From positions 992,001 through 1,056,000 of the forward strand of contig NZ_JAODIM010000043.1 of NCBI RefSeq assembly GCF_025527015.1: DNA of 64,000 nt. The letters are read 5' to 3'. A program made the translations under genes and the position numbers. This document shows positions 49,001 through 56,342 of this stretch, in pieces. The notes below the pieces were generated by a model. That model made no database searches. It worked only from the letters and a program-made list of their open reading frames with translations, and had not been told where the DNA came from. The DNA comes from Winslowiella arboricola. GTDB taxonomy: Bacteria > Pseudomonadota > Gammaproteobacteria > Enterobacterales > Enterobacteriaceae. The number at the start of each line of letters is the position of its first letter. Within the stretch, counting starts at the first letter, position 1.

Positions 49001-50376
49001 TTGCCGACAGTTTCGATGAACAGCAGCAGTGGTTACGGCTACAGCTGCTACAGAGCAGTCAATATCACCTTAGCAATCTGACCAATGGCATCTGGTGGCT
49101 TGGGCTGGCCGACCGCAGCCGCGGTGATGTTTATCTCCATCCTGCCAGCGCGGTTCCCGCTGGCGGTCTCACCCTCGAGCTACTGCTGAAGAACGACAGC
49201 CTGGTGGCGCCGCAACTGCCCTCGGTGCTGACGGGCCAGCAACAGATCTGGTATTTCAATGCGTTGTCCCAGCCCTCTCCCCGCGCGCCCGGCTTCCCGC
49301 CGCGCGTTGCCTTTATGGAAACCGCCGGACTGGATAGTGAGATGGTCAGCGAGCTGGCAGGTAAGGTGACGGAAAACAATTTGACGCAGGCGGGCTGGCA
49401 ACAGGCTGACTATTTATTCCCGCGCGACAGCGAGAAGAATAAGAAACTCTGGGTAGCCCGCCAGGGTTATCTCAACTATGCCGCGCAGGATCATTTCTGG
49501 CTTCCCGTGTCGTATCAGGAAACCCTGCTGACCGGCAAGATCACCGTCACCCGCACCGCTTTTGATTGCGCGATTAAGCAGCTTACCGACGCCAGCGGAC
49601 TCACGGTCTCCGCCGAGTACAACTGGTACTTTCTGCAACCCTGCCGGATCACGGACGCCAATGATAATCAGTATTCGGTGACCTTTGATGCACTGGGACG
49701 GGTGACAACGATGCGTTTTAGCGGCACCGAGAACGGCCAGCAGAGCGGTTACAGCAGCGCCAGCGTGACGATCCCGGTCAGCGCCAGCGATGCCTTTGAA
49801 CTGGGTAAAAAAGGCCCGCTGGCGGTAGCGCAATGCGTTGCTTATATCGCTGACAGCTGGTGGTCAACCACGCGCCAGGCCGGGGCTAAAATGCCGCCAC
49901 ATGTGGTGATCCTGACCACTGACCGCTATGACAGCGATCCGGCGCAGCAAATCCGCCAGCAGGTGATATTTAACGACGGTTTTGGCCGCGTATTACAGGT
50001 TTCCACCCGTCAGGAAAACGGCGCGGCATGGCAACAAAATGACGATAACTCGCTCAGCACAGACAGTGAAGGCCTGCCGCTGGTAGTGAATACTCCCCAT
50101 CGCTGGTCGATCAGCGGACGCACAGAATATGACAATAAAGGCCAGCGAGTGCGTCAGTATCAGCCATTTTTCCTTGATGGCTGGAAATATCTGCGCGACG
50201 ACAGCGCGCGCCGGGATCTGTACGCCGACACCCATTATTACGATGCGACTGGACGCGAAACCGACGTAAAAACGGCAAAAGGCTGGTTGCGGCGGCGGCT
50301 GTATACACCCTGGTGTGTGGTCAACGAGGATGAAAACGACACCGCAGCGGAAATCGAACAGGAGACGTCGGAATGA
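46027..50376 (+). CDS. Tc toxin B subunit (TcdB/TcaC-like)
   Basis: TcB forms, with the RHS part of TcC, a hollow cocoon that encloses the effector, and its beta-propeller docks on and gates the TcA channel. The 1449-aa product starts with the SpvB-like domain (LPSGGGAITGL; GGRGYAPTLVLNYHSQRGNG; FGMGWDLDLPSVRRRSDKG, residues about 15-90). FG-GAP/VCBS-like propeller blades follow: LVDLNGEGMAGILYQ (about 418), LADLNGDGYLEWVI (about 473), LADIDGSGTTDLIYARSD (about 630). RHS-like repeats make up the C-terminal half. I start at the ATG at 46027 because GGAGG lies 5 nt upstream; a GTG at 46021 overlaps that site. The stop overlaps the tccC start (ATGA). Confidence 0.95.
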   Translation: MQTTEPLRLNPPSLPSGGGAITGLKSDTPVAAPDGGASLSIQFPVSGGRGYAPTLVLNYHSQRGNGPFGMGWDLDLPSVRRRSDKGVPLYDLSDEFIGPDGEVLVAVQTSSGEEKRSASSLLEGSETLGKFIVRSFRARSESDFSRLEYWTPDGGTGVDFWVLYRPDGQVHLLGRNPQARIWDPQNHAHTAVWLLESSVSPGGEQIYYQYRGEDNKNCDAAELKAHPDAGSVAETDTDSRAYDGAQRYLVAAYYGNKKAARSLPALTEPLREYDWIFVVKIDYGVRVTSKESPPSWQRPTYGDWALRKDLFSRYQYGFDLRTRRLARQVLLFHRINTLKGSRNEGEPLELVSRLLFDHNENASLTTISWLQLMAYEQGTRTLRVLPPHECFWQSFENPTNPRWQTLTPGGLSPLQPWQLVDLNGEGMAGILYQDNGGWWYRAPERRAGNDPDAVSWGDATPLPVIPAARARGTLADLNGDGYLEWVITAPGIAGRYERTPEDGWLHFTPLSALPTEYHHPRAQLADILGAGLSDLLLIGPRSVRLYAAQGDGWAGGKTVVQSADIMLPVPGADARVLVAFSDMAGSGQQQLVEIRATGVQYWPNLGHGRFGHAIEMPGFSVSDFNPDQLYLADIDGSGTTDLIYARSDQLQIWRNQCGNRFAPPFAVRLPAGVRYDRTCYLYLADIQGLGVASLLLTIPHPTPRHWLCNLSTAKSGLLIGMTNNMGARHRFFYRSSAQFWLDEKAAAVATGAPIPPCYLPFAVHCLQRVEMQDEITGNLLVSSIRYRHGAWDRQERELRGFGWVEVSDSDTIAAEGSAKEISMPAVQRNWYATGLPALDKQLASEYWQGDKAAFSSFTPRFTEGSGDSEQTIEADEHNAFWLQRGLRGLLLRSELYGRDGSHQATVPYSVTENRPQVRLVQSKGKYPVVWPAVVVSRTYLYERIDSDPQCSEQLGLTCDEYGQPLRQLTIHYPRRARPATNPWPENLPASLFADSFDEQQQWLRLQLLQSSQYHLSNLTNGIWWLGLADRSRGDVYLHPASAVPAGGLTLELLLKNDSLVAPQLPSVLTGQQQIWYFNALSQPSPRAPGFPPRVAFMETAGLDSEMVSELAGKVTENNLTQAGWQQADYLFPRDSEKNKKLWVARQGYLNYAAQDHFWLPVSYQETLLTGKITVTRTAFDCAIKQLTDASGLTVSAEYNWYFLQPCRITDANDNQYSVTFDALGRVTTMRFSGTENGQQSGYSSASVTIPVSASDAFELGKKGPLAVAQCVAYIADSWWSTTRQAGAKMPPHVVILTTDRYDSDPAQQIRQQVIFNDGFGRVLQVSTRQENGAAWQQNDDNSLSTDSEGLPLVVNTPHRWSISGRTEYDNKGQRVRQYQPFFLDGWKYLRDDSARRDLYADTHYYDATGRETDVKTAKGWLRRRLYTPWCVVNEDENDTAAEIEQETSE

Positions 50377-53309
50377 GCAGCCCGGATTACAGCCTTTACC
50401 GCGATACGCCCGCGGTTGCCGTGCTGGATAACCGTGGACTGACCGTGCGCGAAATTGCATATCAGCGCCATCCGGATAAACCCGGCGAGACGGATATCCG
50501 CATCGCCCGCCATCAGTTTAATGCGCATGGTTTTCTCACGCAGAGCATTGATCCCCGCCTGTTTGCGTTACAGCAGAGCAACAGCAGCGTTAAACCGAAC
50601 TTCAGTTATCTGACCGCCCTCAGCGGCGAAGTGCTGAAAACCACCAGCGTGGATGCGGGTGCCAGTATGGCGCTGAATGATATCAATGGACGCCCCCATC
50701 TTGCGATCAGCGCCAGCGGTGTGGTGCGCAGCTGGCAGTACGAAGGCAATACCCTGCCCGGCCGTCTGCTGAGTATCACCGAACAACCTGCCAGTGGCAG
50801 TGCGCAGATTGCCGAGCGCTTTGTCTGGGCAGGCAAAACGGACGAAGAGAAAAAATACAACCTGGCCGGTGAGTGCGCGCACCATTACGACACCGCCGGT
50901 CTTGAACAGGTCACCAGCATCGCCCTGAGCGGCACGCCGCTGTCAGTCACCCGCCAGCTGCTGCCGGATAACAAAGAAGCCGACTGGCAGGGCGCAGATG
51001 AAAGCGCGTGGAAAGATCTGCTGGCGGCGGAATCCTATACCAGCCGGAACAGCGCTGACGCCACCGGCGCACCACTGACCAGCACCGATGCACGGGGCAA
51101 TATCCAGCGGCTGGCATATGATATAGCCGGTCAGCTGACCGGCAGCTGGCTGAAGCTGAAAGGCGGCAGTGAGCAGATTATCGTGAAGTCCCTGACCCGC
51201 TCCGCCGCCGGACAGAAGCTGCGTGAAGAGCACGGCAACGGCGTGGTAACAACCTGGAGCTACGATCCGCAGAACCAGTGGCTGACCGCCATCAAAACTG
51301 AACGGCCCGCCGGGCATCGCGCCGGGGCGAAGGTATTGCAGGATTTGCACTACATCTACGACCCGGTGGGCAATGTATTACAGGTGACCAATGCGGCGGA
51401 AGCCAGCCGCTTCTGGCGCAACCAGAAAGTGGTGCCCGAAAATACTTACCGTTATGACACGCTCTATCAGCTGGTATCCGCCAGCGGAAGGGAGATGGCC
51501 GACCGCGGCCAGCAGTCCACCACCCTGCCAGCAGCGAAGGTTCCCTTACCGGTGAATGATAACGCTTATGTCGCTTACACCCGCGGCTATACCTATGACC
51601 GCGGCGGCAATCTGACGCAGATACGCCACCATGTTCCGGCCACCGGCAACGGCTACACCACTGACATCACCGTCGCCAGCCGCAGCAACCGCGCGGTACT
51701 GAGCAGCCTGACCGAAGACGCGGAGAAGGTGGATGCGCTGTTCAGCGCAGGCGGGCAGCAGAAGCAGCTGCAGCCGGGCCAGAACCTGAACTGGACGCCG
51801 CGCGATGAACTGCGCAAAGTGACGCCGGTGACCCGTGACGGTCAGCCGTCCGACAGTGAAGTGTATCGTTACGATGGCGGCAGCCAGCGGATAATCAAAA
51901 CCACCACCCGGCTGACCGGCAACAGCAGCAACACCCGACGGGTGGTCTGTCTGCCGGGGCTGGAGCTGCGCACCCTGAAAAACGGCGATACGCTAAAAGA
52001 GAGTCTGCAGGTGATTAACATCGGTGAAGCCGGCCGGGCTCAGGTGCGGGTGCTGAACTGGGAAAGCGGGCTGCCGACCGGCATCAGCGACAATCAGTTG
52101 CGCTACAGCTACGATAATCTGCTCGGCAGCAGTGAACTGGAGCTGGATGGCGACGGACAGATTATCAGTCAGGAGGAGTACTATCCGTATGGCGGCACCG
52201 CGGTCTGGAGCGCACGCAGTAAGGTGGAAGCGGAGTATAAAATCATCCGTTACTCGGGTAAGGAACGGGATGCCAGCGGGCTGTATTACTATGGTTATCG
52301 CTATTATCAGCCATGGGTTGGGCGGTGGTTAAGTGCAGATCCTTCAACAACTGACGAACTTAATCTGTTTTGCATGGGCAGGAATAACCCTGTGACGTTC
52401 TTTGACAACGGGGGATTGATTCCTGTTGCGATAACACATCAGTCTGAAAAACAAGGCTATATTTATAGCCCACTTAGATCATCCGATATGGTGATACAAG
52501 CATTAGGAAAAAATATCACCCGCTATAATAAAGGGAAATCATTATATCCAGTTATTGTTGCTGATACGAATGCATTGCTGGAATTTGAAAAAAACATCGT
52601 CCTCGAAACATTAAGTATAAATGAACGCATCAGGGGATTACGGGAACCCATCCAAAATATTGAGTCACGATTAAGGCAGGGCGGTCTGTTTACACAAGAA
52701 CGATTAATAGAATTTATCACCCCTAAAATGTATAACGAAAGCATGCAAAAAATTGCCACATTATCTAATCAACGAAACGTCCTGAACAAAATGAAAGTTA
52801 TAAACAACAATGAAGGAAAAGCATTAAGAAACCTTTCATCAGAAAAGGACAAGCTCTATATTCTGGGACATGGATTGAGTGGCTATGATTTGCTTGGTGC
52901 TGATGAAAACCTGACACAGGGTCTTATCACATCGGAGTCTCTTGCCATGCAGTTAACCGCCGGTCATCTCCCAGCAAATTTTAAAGATATACGCGTTACC
53001 GCCTGTTACAGTGCTAACGCTACTGCCCCGGTATCCTTTACAGAGGAAGAATTGCTCAGAACAAGCAGTGTTTTTAAAGAGAGAACTGTAGGGTGGCGTA
53101 GTCTGTTTGGTCTGTTAACCACAGAAACTGCACCATTTGCGCTTTCATTAAGCAGGGCACTCAAACGCAGAGGTTTTTCGCAAGTAACGGTCACCGGCTA
53201 TTCTGGCGCAGGGGTCGTTTTTAGTCAGTATCAATATCAAACCCGCAGAATTCAGGGTGTTGCTGATGACCAGCGTAGTTCAGATAAAACCGTGAGATTA
53301 AAATTCTAG
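50373..53309 (+). CDS. Tc toxin C subunit (TccC-like RHS protein with variable effector tail)
   Basis: TccC supplies the second half of the cocoon and the toxic effector, which is cut off by an internal aspartyl protease activity and delivered through TcA. The 978-aa product starts in typical TccC fashion (DTPAVAVLDNRGLTVREIAY, residues 9-28) and has RHS repeats up to about 655. The RHS core boundary YYYGYRYYQPWVGRWLSADP then GRNNPVTFFDNGGL ends at about residue 682. The remaining 296 residues are encoded by AT-rich DNA unlike the rest of the gene. They contain KLYILGHGLSGYDLL (His833) and VTACYSANA (Cys878), a His-Cys pattern as in clan-CD/C80 cysteine proteases. It is translationally coupled to tcB. 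Effector activity is inference. Confidence 0.93.
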   Translation: MSSPDYSLYRDTPAVAVLDNRGLTVREIAYQRHPDKPGETDIRIARHQFNAHGFLTQSIDPRLFALQQSNSSVKPNFSYLTALSGEVLKTTSVDAGASMALNDINGRPHLAISASGVVRSWQYEGNTLPGRLLSITEQPASGSAQIAERFVWAGKTDEEKKYNLAGECAHHYDTAGLEQVTSIALSGTPLSVTRQLLPDNKEADWQGADESAWKDLLAAESYTSRNSADATGAPLTSTDARGNIQRLAYDIAGQLTGSWLKLKGGSEQIIVKSLTRSAAGQKLREEHGNGVVTTWSYDPQNQWLTAIKTERPAGHRAGAKVLQDLHYIYDPVGNVLQVTNAAEASRFWRNQKVVPENTYRYDTLYQLVSASGREMADRGQQSTTLPAAKVPLPVNDNAYVAYTRGYTYDRGGNLTQIRHHVPATGNGYTTDITVASRSNRAVLSSLTEDAEKVDALFSAGGQQKQLQPGQNLNWTPRDELRKVTPVTRDGQPSDSEVYRYDGGSQRIIKTTTRLTGNSSNTRRVVCLPGLELRTLKNGDTLKESLQVINIGEAGRAQVRVLNWESGLPTGISDNQLRYSYDNLLGSSELELDGDGQIISQEEYYPYGGTAVWSARSKVEAEYKIIRYSGKERDASGLYYYGYRYYQPWVGRWLSADPSTTDELNLFCMGRNNPVTFFDNGGLIPVAITHQSEKQGYIYSPLRSSDMVIQALGKNITRYNKGKSLYPVIVADTNALLEFEKNIVLETLSINERIRGLREPIQNIESRLRQGGLFTQERLIEFITPKMYNESMQKIATLSNQRNVLNKMKVINNNEGKALRNLSSEKDKLYILGHGLSGYDLLGADENLTQGLITSESLAMQLTAGHLPANFKDIRVTACYSANATAPVSFTEEELLRTSSVFKERTVGWRSLFGLLTTETAPFALSLSRALKRRGFSQVTVTGYSGAGVVFSQYQYQTRRIQGVADDQRSSDKTVRLKF

Positions 53310-53452
53310 AACATCAGAAATATTTTTCCCGCAGCCTTGGTTATTCAGGTAACAATCTATTTATTAATACGACGGACAGCTTAAGTACGGAATTAACGCT
53401 TACCAGCAACCATGCCGGGGGAAGCAGACCCATAAACAAGAATACATATGCC

Positions 53453-53670
53453 ATTTAACACGCATGATTTTCTCACGCAGAGCATTGATCCCCGCCTGTT
53501 TGCGTTACAGCAGAGTTAAACCGGACTTCAGTTATCTGACCGCCCTCAGCGGCGAAGTGCTGAAAACCACCCGCGTGGATAAGGGTGCCAGTATGGCGCT
53601 GAATAATATCAACGGACGCCCGCATCTTGCGATCAGCGCCAGCGGTGTGGTGCGCAGCTGGCAATACGAC
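53453..53670 (+). pseudogene. Broken duplicate of the tccC 5' region
   Basis: This segment repeats positions about 50524-50743 of tccC at high identity: the part starting TTTTCTCACGCAGAGCATTG and ending at GCGCAGCTGGCA. An 11-nt deletion between CAGCAG repeats creates an in-frame TAA (53518-53520), and the copy stops abruptly at the ymdB stop codon. It has no RHS core and no effector. It is a remnant of a second tccC copy or of an exchanged cassette. The 143 bp before it (53310-53452) is AT-rich and holds an open frame without a start codon. Confidence 0.88.
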
Positions 53671-53672
53671 TC

Positions 53673-54203
53673 TTATTGCTGCCATTGCGCCAGCAATTTC
53701 TGATACAACGTAAAAGTTTGCTCATCAAAGCAAACAAAATAGACCTGGTGCGGCTGGTCATGCAGGCTAAGAAATTCACTCACCGTGGCGAACGTCGTTT
53801 CAGCCGCCTGCGCTTTAGGATAGCCATAGACACCGGTGCTAATCGAGGGGAAAGCGATAGTGCTGATAAGATGCTCTTCCGCTAACAGCAGGCTATGGCG
53901 CCAGGCACTGGCGAGTAACGCCGCTTCTCCCTGCCCGCCGCCCTGCCATACCGGTCCGACAGTGTGGATCACCGCCTGCGCCGACCATTTTCCCGCTGAG
54001 GTGATTACCGCCTGTCCGGTCTGGCACTCGCCGTGGCGCGCGACTATCTCGCGGCAGGCGGCCAGCAATTCAGGTCCTGCGGCGCGATGAATGGCGCCAT
54101 CCACTCCGCCACCGCCCAACAATGAATTGTTGGCAGCGTTAACAATCGCCCCGACCTGCAGACGCGTAATATCACCATGTATCACCCGGATACGATGCTT
54201 CAT
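53673..54203 (-). CDS. ymdB: O-acetyl-ADP-ribose deacetylase YmdB (macrodomain)
   Basis: YmdB is a macrodomain protein that hydrolyses O-acetyl-ADP-ribose and, in E. coli, inhibits RNase III under stress. The 176-aa product has the ADP-ribose binding segments [20 protein letters not shown] and [18 protein letters not shown] (residues about 9-45), the VIHTVGPVW strand, and the phosphate loop [14 protein letters not shown]. Length equals E. coli YmdB (177 aa). In E. coli clsC overlaps its 3' end. Here its stop is followed by the tccC remnant, so the Tc locus entered exactly between ymdB and clsC without damaging the ymdB reading frame. Confidence 0.95.
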   Translation of the reverse strand: MKHRIRVIHGDITRLQVGAIVNAANNSLLGGGGVDGAIHRAAGPELLAACREIVARHGECQTGQAVITSAGKWSAQAVIHTVGPVWQGGGQGEAALLASAWRHSLLLAEEHLISTIAFPSISTGVYGYPKAQAAETTFATVSEFLSLHDQPHQVYFVCFDEQTFTLYQKLLAQWQQ

Positions 54204-54304
54204 GCTGGTTCCTTATGGCGACTTGATGAGTCACAGGCAAAAAACGTTCGCCGCTACATTTAGTCTAGACTTAGCGAAGCAACCCGCTACCGGAGGAGCG
54301 TCCT

Positions 54305-55474
54305 ATGTCCTTGCCACCACAAAGTTCGCCACCACAGCGCCATGATCCACAACTATTCCGCAGTTTTTTCCAGGGCAGCTTCGCCTGCTCCACCGCCTGC
54401 CGCAGTGAAGGCAAGCGGGTCGATCTGGTCAGCAACAGCGGTCACGATATGCTGCTGGATAAAGACTATGCGGCGCTGGCCGATCACCATTTGCTGACCG
54501 CCCGCGACGGCGCACGCTGGTATCTGATTGAACAGCAGCCGGGCATCTACGACTGGTCAACCTTTACCCCGATGCTGCATGCCGCCGAACAGCATAATAT
54601 TGAAATGATCTGGGAGCTGGCGCATTTTGGCTACCCCGCGCATATCGATATCTGGCAGCCCGCATTTATCGACAGCTTTGCCCGCTTTGCCCGCGCAATG
54701 GCGGAGGTGATGCGCGATGAGGGTTTCAGCAGGCCATTTTTTACCCCGGTAAATCAGATTTCGTTCTGGTCATGGGCTGGCGCTGATGTCGCCTGGCTTA
54801 ATCCCAATGCCAGCGGACGCGGCAAACAACTCAAACAGCAGCTGGTGCGCGCCAGCATTGCGGCGATGGATGCGATTCGCGAGGTGTTACCGCAGGCGCG
54901 CTTTGTGCTGACCGATCCGCTGGTGCATGTTGCCGCCGCCGATAATTCCGCAGCAACCCGACAGGAAGCTGAATACCAGCATCTGGCGCAATTTGAAGCC
55001 TGGGATATGCTTAGTGGCCGTCTGCACCCGGAACTGGGCGGTAATATGCGTTATCTGGATATTATCGGCGTTAATTACTATCCCGATAACCAGTGGTTTA
55101 TTAATGGCGATCGGCTGCCGCCGGAACATACGGCTTATCGTCCGCTGCATCAGCTGCTGGCCGAAGTATGGCAACGCTATCAGCGCCCTCTGCTACTGGC
55201 GGAAACCGGCGCTGAGGGTGATGCGCGGACTGGCTGGCTGCGTACAGTGATGGAGCAGGTTAATATTGCGCTGGATAATGGCGTCGGGCTGGAAGGTGTA
55301 TCGATCTATCCGGTGGTGGAGTATCCGGCATGGGCTGACGATCGTCGTTCACCCGGGGCACTACTGGGTTTACCGGACCCGAACGGCAATCGCACCGTTT
55401 ATGAGCCACTGGCGCTGGAGCTGCGCAGTCAGCAAATTAAAAGGTCCGGCAATACTCAGGGCCGCACCGTCTGA
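54305..55474 (+). CDS. GH1-like glycoside hydrolase family protein
   Basis: The protein resembles the (beta/alpha)8 beta-glucosidases of GH1 and clan GH-A. It shows WYLIEQQPGIYDWSTFTPML and MIWELAHFGYPAHIDIWQ (a GH1-type DLPQ-region counterpart) in the first third, IIGVNYYPDNQW in the middle and LLLAETGAEGD in the last third. E300 of AETG lies where the GH1 nucleophile (ENG) is expected. The acid/base position reads PVNQIS (N150-Q151) instead of TxNEP, so Glu is replaced by Gln. At 389 aa it is shorter than typical GH1 (about 450). GGAGGA lies 7 nt before the ATG. It is divergent from ymdB. Substrate and even hydrolytic activity are uncertain. Confidence 0.82.
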   Translation: MSLPPQSSPPQRHDPQLFRSFFQGSFACSTACRSEGKRVDLVSNSGHDMLLDKDYAALADHHLLTARDGARWYLIEQQPGIYDWSTFTPMLHAAEQHNIEMIWELAHFGYPAHIDIWQPAFIDSFARFARAMAEVMRDEGFSRPFFTPVNQISFWSWAGADVAWLNPNASGRGKQLKQQLVRASIAAMDAIREVLPQARFVLTDPLVHVAAADNSAATRQEAEYQHLAQFEAWDMLSGRLHPELGGNMRYLDIIGVNYYPDNQWFINGDRLPPEHTAYRPLHQLLAEVWQRYQRPLLLAETGAEGDARTGWLRTVMEQVNIALDNGVGLEGVSIYPVVEYPAWADDRRSPGALLGLPDPNGNRTVYEPLALELRSQQIKRSGNTQGRTV

Positions 55475-55629
55475 CTCTGCTTTGCATAGCAAGACTGGGT
55501 ATCGACAGGCTGTTCAGGTGGACGGCGAACGTCGGAAAGCCAGGTCATGGCGAACAGGAAGATCACGCTAATCAGGCAGGCAGAGAGTAAACCAATCAGG
55601 GCAATTAGCTTGTCATCTCTGTTTTCCAT
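55456..55629 (-). CDS. Small single-pass membrane protein (57 aa)
   Basis: I do not recognise it. An ATG at 55629 has AAAGGAG 9 nt upstream and opens a 57-codon frame. The product has a charged start MENRDDK, one long hydrophobic segment (LIALIGLLSACLISVIFLFA, residues 8-27), and then a polar tail with RRPPEQPVDTQSCYAK. Its 3' end overlaps the 3' end of the convergent GH1-like gene by 19 bp. A second small membrane-protein gene lies 44 bp upstream in the same orientation. The two are probably one transcript. The charge pattern suggests the C-terminal tail in the cytoplasm or periplasm; I cannot tell. Confidence 0.68.
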   Translation of the reverse strand: MENRDDKLIALIGLLSACLISVIFLFAMTWLSDVRRPPEQPVDTQSCYAKQSQTVRP

Positions 55630-55673
55630 TATTCTGATCTCCTTTCATGACTGTAATCACGTTGCTGACAGGA

Positions 55674-55814
55674 TTATGTCATCCACAGCGTGATCATCAG
55701 GACGAAGATTATAAGTGTAAAAGAGGTCACTGCAAGTACCACGATAGCAAACTGCGCATCATCAAGCGGTATCCGCGGCTCTTTTTCTGGCTCAGGTGGT
55801 GTGATATTTTTCAT
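55674..55814 (-). CDS. Small single-pass membrane protein (46 aa)
   Basis: I do not recognise it. The frame from ATG 55814 encodes 46 residues: a Pro/Glu-rich, charged N-terminus (MKNITPPEPEKEPRIPLDDA) and then a hydrophobic helix to the end (FAIVVLAVTSFTLIIFVLMI). The layout is that of a C-tail-anchored or small bitopic protein. The Shine-Dalgarno is poor (AT-rich upstream), which lowers confidence. It precedes the 57-aa gene on the same strand, with a 44-bp gap. Confidence 0.58.
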   Translation of the reverse strand: MKNITPPEPEKEPRIPLDDAQFAIVVLAVTSFTLIIFVLMITLWMT

Positions 55815-56342
55815 TTTTTCGTAGCAAGTAACAAGCGCATAATTTAACAAGCGACTTCAGCTGCCATAAACTTAAGTCGGGTAGATCTCTGATGCGAACA
55901 AACGAACAGTAAACCGCGTCTTTTTTGCGCGGTTGAAAGTAAGAAACATTAATATTTTTATCACTTCAGGCCACAATTTGCGGCAAATTATCGCCTGACT
56001 TTCGCGGGCTACTTTACCATATCGCCACCATAAAATAACCTGCAAATTGATTTTGCTGGATTATTGATACGTTCCGGAAATGTATTGACTGAAAAAGGGA
56101 CTATCAAGTGCGCTTAACTATCACGCTACGCAGCAGATTGATGCGTCAGGGTGATATTTTTCCTGAAATGATGTGATAAACGCAGGATTAGCAGGCACAA
56201 AATAGTGCGTTTAACTATTTGTGGGCCAGCTCATGCTGTTATCTGCAGCACGCATAGACTAAATCTGAAAAAGTGCTGATAATAGCGCGAAAAAAACACT
56301 CACTTTTTCTTCCTTCGCTCCCGCCGGTAACCATGGTTTAAC
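55815..56342. other. 528-bp intergenic region before the GGDEF-EAL gene
   Basis: AT-rich gap between the divergent small membrane-protein genes and the c-di-GMP gene. It contains no ORF worth calling and no recognised operator. It is long enough for complex regulation of the c-di-GMP gene, whose own ribosome-binding site is weak. Confidence 0.45.

Noticed and set aside
53464..53703. Open frame of 79 codons reading through the tccC remnant
   Set aside because: Its first residues are in the wrong frame relative to tccC, it runs into ymdB antisense, and the DNA is a decayed duplicate; annotated as a pseudogene instead.
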